A stretch of 64,000 nt of DNA from Sphagnum compactum (lineage: Eukaryota; Bryophyta; Sphagnopsida; Sphagnales): the NCBI GenBank assembly GCA_965153455.1, contig OZ234497.1:15424302-15488301 (forward strand), in the 5' to 3' direction. Of this stretch, positions 48,116 through 59,614 are shown piece by piece. A program made the translations under genes and the position numbers. The notes below the pieces were generated by a model. It saw only the letters and a program-made list of their open reading frames with translations, made no database searches and was not told where the DNA came from. Each line of letters begins with the position of its first letter. The stretch's first letter is position 1.

Positions 48116-50003
48116 TACTCACTATAGGGAGCTGCTAGAGCCAGTGGGGAGGTTGTGATAGTGGAGAAGACACTATCAATGGTCCCTGAACAAGTGAAGG
48201 ATTGCAACTTTTGTTCCCACTGCACATGTTTATGTTTTTCTGTTCTTGATATGTGTTGTTCTTTCTTCCTGGTTCTGTAAGTTCTTACTGATCTATGAAC
48301 TGACGTTTGGCGCTGTGACTGCTCTATGAAATGATGTTTGGCACTGTGATGCTGAAGTACTTGGAACATTTTTCTTAGCAAATCTTCACTGGCAATTTTT
48401 CCAAGCAAGAACTGTGCAACAACCAATGCTTCTTGACTTCAGAGAGGGGATCCCTTTTGGCCTTCTGCTTATGTATGTTGCCAAAGCCAGATTTGCCAGC
48501 CAAGTGCATGCTTTGCTTACAGGCTGGAGGGGCTTCCCACGTTCAGAAAATTGAGACTCTTTGACAAATTGTATGAGTGCCATCTCACACCATCATACAT
48601 GCTTCATGGCTTTTTGGATTCCTTTCTATGTTCAAAGCATGAAGAAATTTGCCAATGAAATGCAAGAAAGCTCCCATTCATGCAAGCTCCTTGTCAAATG
48701 CTGTTCATGGATGTTGGAGGTTGTCGATTGCAGTTATGATTTGCACATGTTCTCCCTACCCAAGGAGAAAATTAACTGCATTATTGGTATCAAGAATTGA
48801 TGGGGAGATGAAATGGCTGAACACTCTATTGTGTTTGCATCAGAATTCTTTCAATCAAGATTTCCAGGCTTATTTCTTATTCCTTTGTTGTTGATCAATG
48901 TTAAGAAAGCAAGTCGTAGTGTCTTATCAGATTGCCAGCCATGATTCAATAGGATGTAGCTTTCAGTAATGTATATGCATATAGATTTGCTGAAGTACAC
49001 ATAATTGATTTCTGTTTTATTTAGGTTTGCTCCTTAAAACTCTGGAGAGTAGGGAAATAAACAGACCATGTCACTCCAGAGTTCTGGCAAGTTTGTGCAT
49101 ATCTTCTTGCCACCTTCTCCCCATTGTCATTTCTGATCTCACAAAGAGTTGCATTCAGGCCCAGGATGTTCAGAACTCAGAAGAAATGTTTTTCAGTAGA
49201 TTCTGAATTCCATTTACTCAAAATTCACTTTTTACTGTGGACTCTGTCCTTGATTTGCAGGAATTAACTGGTGCTAGACTAGAGAAGGTGGAAGCACATA
49301 CATGCAGATAGATGAAGTCTTCATATATCTGCTTTGATCTTCAATGTGATGATCAAGCTCCCTGTGATACTGAACACACAATTTGTGGGAAGAGGGAACC
49401 CAGGGATGTGAGCAAACTGCAATCTTAGAAAAGGGAGATAGAATGCAGAAGTTAACAGCTTTACTTCAAACAAAAGCAAGGATTACAGCAGCAGGGAAAA
49501 AAGTCACCTGCCATTTAGACGTCTGAAGCTCTTCCTACTCCAGGGATGGTACTGTAAGCAAAACGCACCCCTGCAAAAACAGTGACATCCTAGGCAGGAA
49601 GAGAACAAGCCCTTCAAGCCAACAAGTACTCAAGGTCAGTGATGACCTGCAAGTCACAAGTGTGCACACCTGAGCAAAAACAGTCTCATGAGCTGACAGT
49701 AAGTAAAATGGTATAGTCTAAATTGGATTCAATCTGAGCTTGTTGGACTCTGCTAGATGCATACATGCAGCTGCTATAAATGTCATTGAGGAAGAAGGCG
49801 TGAGAAGGCAGATCAGTTTGGCATTGTTTAGGGTTTAGGGTTCAAGTGTGAGACATCCTCTTTAAGAGAGATCTCTTTTACAGAACAGATCCAGATTCAA
49901 TTCCGTTCGAGAAAACACAACCTCACCACATTGTCTTCCTCGTTCCAAATTTACCCATTTCGTCGTTAGTGTGCAGGAACAAAATGGCGGCGATCATGGG
50001 TTG
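48116..50003 (-). other. 3' flank of the CASP-like gene, no separate gene supported
   Basis: Intermediate composition, less AT-rich than DNA to the left, so part may be 3' untranslated sequence of the minus-strand gene. Frames at 48079-48583 (minus) and 48561-48894 (plus) have no recognised domain and lie in overlapping phases. Confidence 0.4.
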
Positions 50004-51486
50004 TTACGATAGCCACCATCTTGCTACTCGCAATCCTGTGATGCAGGAAGATAAAGCAAGGACAAAGAAAGCTCCAAAGCCCAGTGAGATTGCCAATTTC
50101 GCTTGACTACAGAAGGCTTTTACATCCGAACGATCGCAAGAGCTAAGGATCGAAACGGTGCCTGTTTGTAGAAGCTGGGCCATTGCAACGCCTACAGAGC
50201 TCGCTGAGAAGAGAAGGTAGGCAAAGCCCTGTGTATCAATCAGCAATCAGAGCACTTGTCAAGTGATCAGCTTGCATATATATCTAGAGAGAAAAAGTTC
50301 AGGGTTTCAAGACGAAGTTTGAGCACTCAGCTAGATCATCATCGGGCAAGAAAATTAAGAACTTCAGAAAAAAAAATTCCTTGGAAAACTTTGCTCCATA
50401 TTGAATCCGTTTCAAGTACAAACTTCGTGCATTTACCTGATCGTGTCCAAAATCGAACCACACTTGGAAAGTTTCAGGAAGGACCAAACTGCGTCGAACA
50501 AAAGTCCATACAGCAAGCCAAGATTCCAGAAAAGAATACACGCAGATTATTCCGTTCACTGCCACAACATACCTGCAACGTAGATGGATTCAATGGAGCT
50601 CAGTAATCAGACATGCAGTGCAGCAAGAAATAGATCTAGATCTTGCTGAGAACCCCCGGAGATTATTAACACGAAGATCTGTGGACGACGAGGTGGAGAT
50701 ACAAACTGATCTATCCGATGCGTGCATGTACGAGGTACCTCATTGCAGCCATCCTGAGTTGCTGCGATATTGCCAGACTCAGTACTAGACGTTCCTGAAC
50801 CAGTTCTGAAGAATCGTCTAATATGCAGTGTTTGTTGTGGATCTCGAAGAGAGAAAACTTCGATAAAATTGCAGTGTTTGTGGTGGAGCTTGAAGAGAGA
50901 GTAACTCCGACAAATCTACAGTGTTTGTTGTGGATCTTGAAGAGAGAAGGAACTTCGACAAATTTGCAGTGTTTGTTGTGGAGCTTGAAGAGAGAAGAAC
51001 TTCGACAAATCTACAGTGTTTGTTGTGGATCTTGAAGAGAGAAGAAACTTCGACAAATCTACAGTGTTTGATGTAGATCTTAAGAGAGAACTTCGGCAAA
51101 TCTGCAGTGTTCGTTGTGGATCTTGAAGAGAGAAGAACTTCGACAAATCTGCGCAGTGTTTTTTTGTGTCTCGAAGAAGAAGAGAGTACCTCAACTGCAC
51201 TGCATGGATCAAGCTCATATTGTGCGGGAAGTTGTGTACACTCACCGATATGGATCATATGTACCAAGCGACTTTTGAGAGCGTCCCTCGCACGTTATGT
51301 TTGTTGGTCCCCATGACGACAACGGCTGCCAGTGAAAAGCAAAGCTCGGAAAAGGAGAAGGAGTAAGTTGCTGCGCCGTTGTCCGTTTACGTTTCTATTG
51401 CCGAATACATGCACATCCACCGCGGCGTGATGTGCAGTCAGTGCGTTAGCCTCAGTTCCATATTTCGGAGGCGTACCAAGCTCCAT
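50004..51486 (-). CDS. CASP-like (CASPL) four-helix membrane protein, three exons, frameshift in exon 1
   Basis: Minus-strand exons are 51265-51486, 50437-50572 and 50004-50228, with GT..AG introns and compatible phases. CASP-like proteins are plasma-membrane four-helix scaffolds; some organise cell-wall domains. Exon 1 ends in helix 1 and loop (SLAAVVVMGTNKHN, SKVAW). Exon 2 continues YVVAVNGIICVYSF through WFDFGHDQ, and exon 3 GFAYLLFSASS through a last helix (LGFGAFFVLALSSCITGL), ending at WWLS. Order and length (about 193 residues when read through) fit the family. The upstream part of exon 1 from ATG 51486 (…RRSNLLLLLFRALL) is out of phase by one base with SLAAVVV. An extra base, for example in the TTTT near 51336-51339, would explain this and also makes exon 1 222 bases where 221 is needed. 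Either a pseudogene, an allele or an assembly error. Confidence 0.78.
50822..51185. repeat. Minisatellite of about 42-48-bp units inside CASPL intron 1
   Basis: Eight imperfect units of (G/A)CAGTGTTTGTTGTGGA, TCTTGAAGAGAGAAG and AACTTCGACAAATCT start near 50824, 50870, 50918, 50965, 51012, 51060, 51102 and 51151. Long open readings on both strands here are products of the repeat. It lies wholly between exons 1 and 2 of the CASP-like gene. Confidence 0.93.
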
Positions 51487-52325
51487 CGCCGCACGTTGCC
51501 ACCTCTCTACATGTCCAGGTCTCTCTCTCTATCCGCCACTGGCGCCCTCGATGGTTCACAAAAGCTGCACAGGAGTACCACAGATACCGACCGCAATGTC
51601 CAAAATTCTCTACATTGAACAAAATTTCCTGCACGTCCTGATCACGTTGCAAAGTCACCAGTAAACAACCAAATGCGAACTATCAAAGGCGACACAAGTC
51701 GGGAGGAAGATCATACTACCTTCTAAGCACGGGAACAAGATCGTCAAAAAGATAATATAATACAAGAAGAACGGAACCAGGAATCGAGAAGTACAGTACC
51801 TACAAAAAGCTCACGAGTTCACGACGACGCCCGACATTTCTTGTGACAAAAAGCTAGTCCACGCAGAGGAAAGCTGTCATTACAGTTTTCAGAACCTCAT
51901 ATATACGGATCAACGACTCGGCCCAGCCGTGTCCGTTGCATATAGAAAAAGCTCGAGGTCACTAGTGTGCCCCGATGATGTACATGGTGGTCTGCAGCGA
52001 ATCTGGCACCAAAAATGCACCAGTTTAGTTTGAATGCGAAGCTGGAAAGAATTACAGACCAACCTGCAGCAGCATCGATCCCGCACGACAAGAAGAACCG
52101 TATTACTGATGAGAGCTTCCTAGCGACGCTCCTTGCTCGCAGTCGAGGAGTGCTGCATGCGCGGATGCACCAAATACTTACGCGAACGAGCGAGCGCGCG
52201 GGGATCGTCGTGTAGCGCGCGGGATTTTGATAGGGTACAAGACGTGGCGGAACTAGCGATGACGGTGGCGGCAGACACCATTCACACAGCGTTTTTTTGG
52301 GGCGTCTTTTTGGGATCAACTTCCT
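51487..52325 (-). promoter_or_regulatory. Upstream region of the CASP-like gene
   Basis: The GC- and CpG-richer island continues to about 52320 and then stops abruptly at AT-rich DNA. A 140-codon minus-strand frame (51897-52319) is Arg/Ser-rich, has no recognised domain and may be leader sequence or a spurious opening. No TATA box or start site was assigned. Confidence 0.4.
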
Positions 52326-53735
52326 AACCGTGGGTTATCAATCTATTATTCTTATCGATCTATTGAATGCAAGGGCCATTATGTTTGGTGGGAATATTTC
52401 TCACAAGCAATAAAATACTTTCAATTCAAAACTCCATTCCATTTGAATTGTTCGGATGCATTTTCAAAAAATAAATAAATTCCAGAGTCGATTACAACTT
52501 GTACTGGTACCTTTACCATTTTGGCCATAATTAAAATAAAAATTATAAAAAGTTCAAATTTCAAAAACTTTGCAAGCTGCCCTGCTGAAAGTTTCAAAAA
52601 ACTTAATTTTTAAAATTCTGAAATTTAGGGCTCATGTGTTCATTTGTCCGTTTAAAGCAGGTACTATAATAGTAGATCATGAACTTGCTCTTGAATCTTA
52701 GAGCCGAAAATCTCTAATTTTTTAACCTAAAAAAAATGTTAAAATATTAAATCTTGCTCCCCCTATTTTTTCAAAATTTTCCACAACTATAGTAGGTTCT
52801 AGAAATTTCTTATTTTGTGAAATTATGGTAGGTAATATAGTTGTTTATGAAAAATTTGTTTGGTTTTTGTTTTTGACGAGATGCCATTCAATTTCACCAA
52901 CTTCCCTCATGTAATTTGGCAAGCCGTCACCATCATCATTGTGCATTGAAAAGGTTTGGTTTTAAGGTTTAAACATGCTCATTACTACATCTTGCTTCAA
53001 GCGACAAACAAGTGCATTGAGGAGGGGGTTGACGAGGGGGGGGGGGGGGGGGGGGGGGTGTCGAAGCAAGTTATAGATCCAAATTGTAATAAATCCCTTG
53101 GTCGTTGGTGTTCAACTTTCAAGTTTAACAAGTAAATTTCAACTTTCAAACAACCAGTGCATTAGTGTTTGGCATTTGTAGTTGAGTTGCACAATGCAAT
53201 GTGCACATTACAACATCCCTTTGAGTAAGTTGGTCCTTCCAACTTTGACGATGCCCATCTCCAAATCTTGATTTTAGATTTACCAATGCATATATCATTT
53301 TCAACTTTGAAGTTTGCAATGTTTTTCCAATCCCAACACTTCAATCTTGTTAGATCTCCCCCATTTCACTATCCATTGTTCAAGCTTTAGTGATTAATTT
53401 TACGACATTTTCCAATTTTAGGAATTGGATCATAAATGTGTGAATTTGCATAAAAACCATTCGTGACTTTGCATTTAATAAACATTTCAAACCTATTGCC
53501 TTTTTGCTTGTTGGGTCACTATTAAAATTCTTGGTTTTTCAAACCAAAAATTTTGATAACAAAAACCAAATTTGGACAAGGGCCAAAAAGATCCCCTATC
53601 ATTTTGGGCAAGTCAATTTTAACATGTCCAATGTGACATTTGACTGGTCATTTTGACTAGTGAACAGTGGACCATTTTGACTAGTCAAATTATTTAAATA
53701 ATTTCTTTTAAAAATTATTATCAAAAATGTTTTTT
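52326..53735. other. AT-rich intergenic DNA with a 23-base poly-G tract
   Basis: No gene seen. An uninterrupted run of 23 G occupies 53036-53058. TGACTAGT(C/G)AA words recur at about 53640-53690, as they also do near 46540 and 55550. Confidence 0.6.
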
Positions 53736-53739
53736 GTAG

Positions 53740-53870
53740 GCCAATTGGTAGGTAGGTCATAAAAATGTAGGTAGGTAAATGGTAGCCTACCCTACCTTAC
53801 TTACTTCACTAACCTAATATAACCTATTTAACTTAGCCTAACCTACCTACCTTAGCCCCTTAAACATGTA
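53740..53870. repeat. TAGG/CCTA microsatellite, degenerate
   Basis: TAGGTAGGT and then CCTACC, CTTACTTAC and AACCTA runs face each other over 130 bp, immediately beside a SINE-like unit. Confidence 0.75.
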
Positions 53871-53877
53871 CATAGGT

Positions 53878-53966
53878 TGCAACTATTAGGAATTGAACCC
53901 TTGACCTTCCCAATAATAAACCAAGTCTTTAATCAATGGACTACACCATCAAAAGATGTTTAATTT
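53878..53966 (-). mobile_element. tRNA-derived SINE-like unit
   Basis: Read on the minus strand, TGATGGTGTAGTCCATTG resembles an A box region, and about 40 bases later AGGGTTCAATTCC is an excellent Pol III B box. The folded cloverleaf is not preserved. This is the usual form of plant SINE heads. No tail or target duplication was identified. Confidence 0.5.
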
Positions 53967-54021
53967 TGGTCCAAAAATTTATTTCACATGTTTATTTTGA
54001 CACATCACTATAAAACTATGA

Positions 54022-54258
54022 GGTACGTAGGTAGGTGAGTGGGTAGGTGGGTGGGTAAATAGGTCGGTAGGTTGTAGTAGGTGAGTGGGTGGGTAGATAG
54101 GTAGGTAGGTTGTAATAGGTGAGTGGGAGGGTAGATAGGTAGGTAGGTTGTAATAGGTAAGTCGGTGGGTGGATGAGTGGGTAGGTAGGTAGGTAGGTTG
54201 ATTGTAATAGGTAGGTCAGTGGATGGGTATGTAAGTAGGTATGTTGTAGTAGGTAAGT
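54022..54258. repeat. TAGG-based minisatellite, about 45-50-bp higher-order unit
   Basis: Runs of TAGG/TGGG are punctuated by GGTTGTA(A/G)TAGGT about every 45-50 bp, giving a higher-order repeat of about five units. It directly abuts the left arm of a long inverted repeat. Long minus-strand open readings (Leu-Pro-Thr-Tyr-rich) are repeat translations. Confidence 0.9.
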
Positions 54259-55183
54259 GCAAACGGGATACAATGAGCCAATAGGAGTACTGTAAAAAAT
54301 GATTTTATGTTTTTTTTCCCAATTTTTTTTTTCATATGAATGAATTTTGGGACAATTTTTTTTGCAACTTGTTATAATAAATTATTATAGTTGTCCAAGT
54401 ACATGACATTTTTTTTTTCATCATTTTTGAATAAATATGAATTTTTGAAAGTGTCATGGTTCCTTGTAAATTTAGTGTTTCGTCTTTAAAAATGATAATA
54501 ATTTCAAATCATAACCTTTTTTTTTCATTTTTATGTTTTCTTGTATAATAAACTATAAATTTTCTTAATATATCATGTACATTTTACCCCATTTATGTGT
54601 GGCAAAGGACTTTTGAAATTCTAAAATTTTCGATGAATTTTGGAAGTTTTTTTAATTTTTAAAATTTTACAATTCCACATATTTTAAGGTATGAGTATTT
54701 TTAAATTTTGGTTAGTAGTTTTTTCCTCTTGATTTTTTTCTCATCAAATGTGTTTTATTATATGAGTCCTCTTGATAGTCCATTGCAAAATTGACTCTTG
54801 TTCGACGCAATGTTATTCACTTTTAGAGGTCTTAAATCAAAACTTAAACTCAAAATTTCATCAAATGGATTTTTGGTTTAAATTCCTTGACATTCATATG
54901 TCTTTTGGCAGTTCTTTGAGTTACTCCTAATCTAAAACGCCTTTTTTCCATTCATATCTAAATCCAATCATCATACCCCATTAATAGCATTTAACCTATG
55001 CCAATTTTGAAGACTGTACCACATTTTAAGGAACTCATGTAATTTCAACATGCCCAAATGAAAAAATAATAACTTGCCGTGATTGCCATAGCTTTAAATG
55101 GCAAAACATAAATATTTATCCAATTTTGATTTTTTTTAATGATCCAACACCTTTTTTGGCTCATTGGATTATGATTGCACCTA
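54258..55183 (+). repeat. Left arm of a long inverted repeat flanking a hAT relic
   Basis: Matches the minus strand of 59615-60398. Shared blocks, in inverse order, include GGGATACAATGAGCCAA, TTCATATGAATGAATTTTGG, AACTTGTTATAATAAA, TTGTCCAAGTACATGACAT, ACATAAATATTTATCCAATT and the GGCTCATTGGATTATGA-type inner end. The arm is bracketed on both sides by TAGG minisatellites. No coding content. Confidence 0.85.
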
Positions 55184-55397
55184 GGTAGGTAGGTAGGTTG
55201 GTTGGTTGTAATAGATAGGTTAATGGGTGGGTAGATAAGTAGGTATGTTGTAGTAGGTAGGTAGGTAGGTTGTAGTAGGTAGGTGGGTGGGTGGGTAAAT
55301 AGGTAGGTAGGTATGTTGTAATGGGTCAGTGGGTGGGTAGGTAGGTAGGTATGTCGTAATGGGTCGGTGGGTGGGTAGGTAGGTAGGTAGGTATGTA
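55183..55397. repeat. TAGG-based minisatellite, second block
   Basis: The same higher-order structure as at 54022-54258 (TAGG/TGGG runs separated by (T/C)(A/G)TTGTA(A/G)TGGGT-like spacers), starting exactly at the inner end of the left inverted-repeat arm. Confidence 0.88.
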
Positions 55398-56535
55398 GTA
55401 ACAACATTGGCCATCTTGACTAAATGTCCTACTTGACTAAAATTCCATTAGCCATTTTGACCAAGGTTGTCAATTTTTTGTTCAATTTGATTAGATGTCC
55501 AAGTTAACAAATAGTCAAATAAATCATTTCAACCATGTTGGCTAGTCAAAAGGTACACATGTCATTCAAGCCCCAAGCCTTTAGTCAAAATGTACATGTT
55601 CATTAATCAAGAAAGACTAATTAGTCAACTTGGACCATTTGAAAAACCAAGAATTATAATAATGAGTGTTATCAATTGTTGTTGCCTAGTTGATTTGTTA
55701 TGAACCTTGAAATTTTTGGATTTTGTTCATCATGGTTTTAATCGTTCTTTTAAAGAACTTTAGGCATAAGTTTTTTTTATAAAAATCATGTCCTTTTGTT
55801 TTTGCATTTGATGTTAATTTTAGCCAAAACCTTATGAGCGATAGTGATTGTGTGTTACTTGATCTAGCTCAAGTTGTAGTAGACCTAAAGGATAGTAGAA
55901 AAAGAAAAAATGTATGAAATGAATTTGTGCTTCCAAAGTTGGGTTCCAAAGTTGCCATGGGCAAAATTTGGATAGGCTTTTGGTGTTAAAGTGGGATTTG
56001 TTGTGAAAGCATGCTAACCAAAGGAAGGTTGTTACTACTATTATAGGTGTAACAATAAAAGAATATTATTATTTCAAACCAAATTCACTTCTTAAATGAA
56101 CACTTGTATGTACAAAGAGGATGGGGTTTTGTTTTGCAATAAATAGTTTTAGGTGTGTGGTAGAAAGGAAGAAAAAAATTGGTTCAATTTACATTCATTT
56201 TTCATTTGCTTTTGCAAGGTAGAACCATTCCTAAATATGAACAAATGCCATCATTATTTCTCTTTCTCAAAATGCTTAATTACCCATCCAAGCATTGGAG
56301 TGATAGTGTTGGTTGAAAATTTGTTGAAAACTTACACCGTGTGGTGTTAAATGCCACGAAAGAAATAGTTTTGGCTCGAACTTTCTTTCAATTTCAACTA
56401 AAAAAATTGAATATGGTCAATACCTAAAGTTTGATCTTTGTTTCATTATTATGTAATGATAGGTTGGAAATAAGTGCCTATTTTGTTCACATTCAAGCAT
56501 CTAGTTGAAGGTTGAACTATTGTTAGCATAAAAAA
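55398..56535. other. AT-rich DNA between TAGG block and hAT relic
   Basis: Possibly the degraded 5' part of the hAT-like element. No BED finger could be read here with confidence. GACTAGTCAAA words occur near 55540. Confidence 0.4.
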
Positions 56536-56539
56536 TGTC

Positions 56540-58560
56540 ATCATGTAAACTTTCATTATTTATAGCGATTTGGTTGATGACCAAATTGCTCAACATGTTG
56601 TGTGTGTAAGAGTGGATGGTGTTTCCACATTTCAAGGGGTTAGATCTAGTGTTATCATTTTAATGAAGACCCACCAAACATTTTATTTCATTGAGATCCA
56701 TGGTATGGTGCATAAAACAAACCTTGTAGTGTAGACTTTGTCTTCCATGTTGATGGTTTCCAAATTGGAAGATTTTCTTCAACCAATATATGGGTATTTT
56801 TTTAGCTTCCCAAAATGTCATCTTGAATCTACAAAATTTATTGAAATTGAACTATCAAAAGTGAACTTTTGGAATGACAATTACAAAAATAGTAGTTGAT
56901 AATGGGTTTGTGGAGGTAACCAAGGCCAATTTGGTGAATTTGTGTGATGTTAGTATAATCTTGGGCTTGCCATGTGTTTTGTCTATGTTGGAATTTGTCC
57001 ATGGTTTGATGAAGTTTATGCAAGCCAAGGATGTTTTCATGTGTGATTACATTTTTATCCTAAAACTCTACCAATTTGATTTGTATATTTAATGTACATT
57101 GATCCAACTTTTCACTTTGGCTTAAGGACTTTCTCAAGTTCACAAATATTGTTGCAAATCGATCTTGTAAGATTTACCAAAGGTTGGATGATTGACCTAA
57201 ATGATGGCACAAAACACACGACTTTCAACATCATTGGACAATCCCACATGGTTGACTTTATTGACTTCTTAATTAACAGCCTTAATGCAATTATTCAAGA
57301 TGGTTTTGATCAAACAATCAAAGTTGTGAAAGTCCAATGCACCTTTGCATGTGATTTGTTGGTGCTTGAATTGGACCAAAGGTTTCCATATCATGTCCAA
57401 GATAAATATCCTAATGAATGCTCTTGGGATTATTTGCCCATAATATTGGTTACAACCAAATTGTGAATCCACATTTGTAAACCATTTGACTTTGATCAAA
57501 AAAAATTATTGTACATCTAATAAAATTGGTAATGATGGCAACTAAGTTTATGCCCCACTTTTGAAGCAATTTTTAAATTTACATATTTCTTTTTTCAAGT
57601 TAACTACGAAAATTATACTAAGGCCATGATAAAACCTATGGATGAAAATTGAATGATCAAATTGTGGCATTAGCTTGTCACAAATAATTTATTGGTTGTT
57701 GGGTCAAAATAAGATAAAATATGCAATTTACTTGTTAAGTTGAAAGTAATGAAATTCAACATAAAGATATCATACATTTAATTTTTTTACATGAATGCTA
57801 AACAACAAGATATTTATTCATTATTGGGCACTAATTTTCAAATTTTGCATCGTAAAGTAGGTTTTTAAAAATGCAAGTAGCTTTTGAAGTTTACTTTTCA
57901 CAAAGTACCATTTGTTTCAAGTATGTGTGAAGTATGTTCTAACACGGAAAAAATATAGGTTTTTTCAATTCTTGCTTGAATATACAATGATCTTTGTGTT
58001 TTAACTTAATACATATTTATTTCATTATTTTTCTAATGAAAAAGTACTTTTGAATGCCGTTTTGACTAGTTAATTTCAAAAGCACTTATTTTTACTTTTA
58101 TTATTCAAAAGTTTTTCAAATTTTGTAATCAATTTGTATTAAACTCAATGCAAAGAAAAATGATTTCATAATGAAACTTGAATATATTTTGAATTTACTT
58201 TCTTGTATTTATGTCACAAATTGTTTCATTTTTTTAACTCACCTTTAATTCATCAACTGATTTTTTATATTTTATTGTGCTTTCATTTTCTTCATTTTTT
58301 TTGAATTCATGAAACACATTGAACTAGTCATTGTTCAAGTCATTGGCAATGTGGAAGATGAACAAACATTTTCCATTTTAATTTTTAAGAAATCCAATCC
58401 AAGTTTTGGAATTGATTGGTTAGGCATTTGGATATTGCTGTACACATGTTTGTTCAACAGTTTTTCACTAAAGAAAATTCTCCTTTTCAAATTGCTATTA
58501 GAGATTGGAATGATGGAGACAAGTAGGATAGGAATGAATGTGTGAGCTTTGAGCATTGAA
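56540..58560 (+). pseudogene. Decayed hAT-superfamily transposase
   Basis: Fragments in N-to-C order, broken by stops and frameshifts, resemble plant hAT transposases. DGVSTFQGVRSSV, then HGMVHKTNLVV and SKLEDFLQPIYGYF with KCHLESTKFIEIE (about 56610-56850), correspond to the DG..FQGHR, H..AHRTNL and LEDLLQ..YGYF..SPKRHLE..K motifs. Next come FMQAKDVFMCDYIFILKLYQ (about 57020) and a 124-codon open stretch 57092-57466. At 58330-58370, VQVIGNVEDEQTFSILIFKK, followed in another phase by HMFVQQFFTKENSPFQIAIRD, matches the C-terminal hAT dimerisation region. Clearly inactive. It is bracketed about 1 kb to either side by long inverted repeats. Confidence 0.72.
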
Positions 58561-59614
58561 CTTACAATTTGAAGTTGAAGAATGTAAATGGTTACATTTG
58601 CACAATCATGTTTTATTCTTTTGTTTATGATAGTACTAATATTATTGGCTATTACATGTACTTTGTGTTGCAATGGGTGGGATCCTTGTGACCAGGGTTC
58701 AAATACCTTGCAAGAGCTTAGAGTTAGATTTTTATACTTTCATAATTGTCCCATGTCACCAAATTGCATAAGACAATTGTTTGGGAAAAGCTTTAAAATT
58801 GACCATCTTTACATGCTTTGGGCCAACTCTTGTACACATGGATGTTGAGGTCGGAGCCACCAAGAACCTTTACGGTCCAAAACTTATCACCCAATTTACA
58901 TTTTTGTCACTGCAATATAACCCACCTACATCATACTCATGTTTTTTTCCAAATAACAATAAAGGCTTACCTTTTTAATGTAACCTTGCCATTCATGTTA
59001 CAAATTTTTAAACATAAAAAGAAACCCTACTCTTGGGAGAATTGCAAATAGTTCAAATGTTTTGTACTTATGAAATTAAGGTCAAAGCTAAGTTTTTTAT
59101 AATGATGAAATTATGACAATTCCACCATGACCCATCTTGGTTTCTCAATTATTCATCTCATAGGAATCTCAACCCATGTTCCAAACTCATATTAGTTCTC
59201 CCAGTTCTATCATGGTGCTAGAGAAAGCCTAGGGTAAATGCAACTACTTATCCTTTCTTACGAGAGCTGCCCATAATTCCTCCCTTGCAACACCTTAGAA
59301 AATAAGGAAGGACCCATGGGGCCAACCCATGTGACTTTGAAGGTTTGTTTAGACCTATGGAGTGGTTTGGGATGTTAGATCTTTTTTCAATCCTAAATTA
59401 AAAAGCTTCTATAATCACCTTTTTTTGTTTTTAAAGTTCTGAAAAAAGGCCACCTAAAGTTGGAACTCGAATATGAGTCTTGAGTTCACACCACCCATCT
59501 TTTGATCAAGTTGTCCTTTTGGTTTCCAAAATAGACACGTGTTATATCCACCAAATGTTATTATTACTTTATAAAGAATAAAATATATAGTCTCTGACAT
59601 TTTGTGACTACCAA
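58561..59614. other. AT-rich DNA downstream of the hAT relic
   Basis: No gene supported. GTGACCAGGGTTCAAATACC at about 58689 contains a B-box-like word and may be part of a SINE remnant. Short overlapping frames at 58588-59051 lack domains. Confidence 0.4.

Noticed and set aside
50818-51267. 149-codon minus-strand and several plus-strand open readings
   Set aside because: Products of the minisatellite in the CASP-like intron, with no domain and repeated every unit.
51897-52319. 140-codon minus-strand frame as the first exon of the CASP-like gene
   Set aside because: It lacks CASP-like N-terminal or helix features. The exon starting at ATG 51486 fits better in order and phase.
54008-55414. 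Long minus-strand open readings rich in Leu-Pro-Thr-Tyr
   Set aside because: Direct translations of the TAGG/CCTA tetranucleotide repeat. A tetranucleotide repeat without stop words stays open by chance.
57092-57466. A standalone functional 124-residue gene
   Set aside because: It lies in order within a frameshifted series of hAT-like fragments and is best read as part of the decayed transposase.
58680-58730. tRNA-like B box as a tRNA gene
   Set aside because: Only a B-box-like word is present, with no acceptor stem, A box or anticodon arm. At most a SINE fragment.
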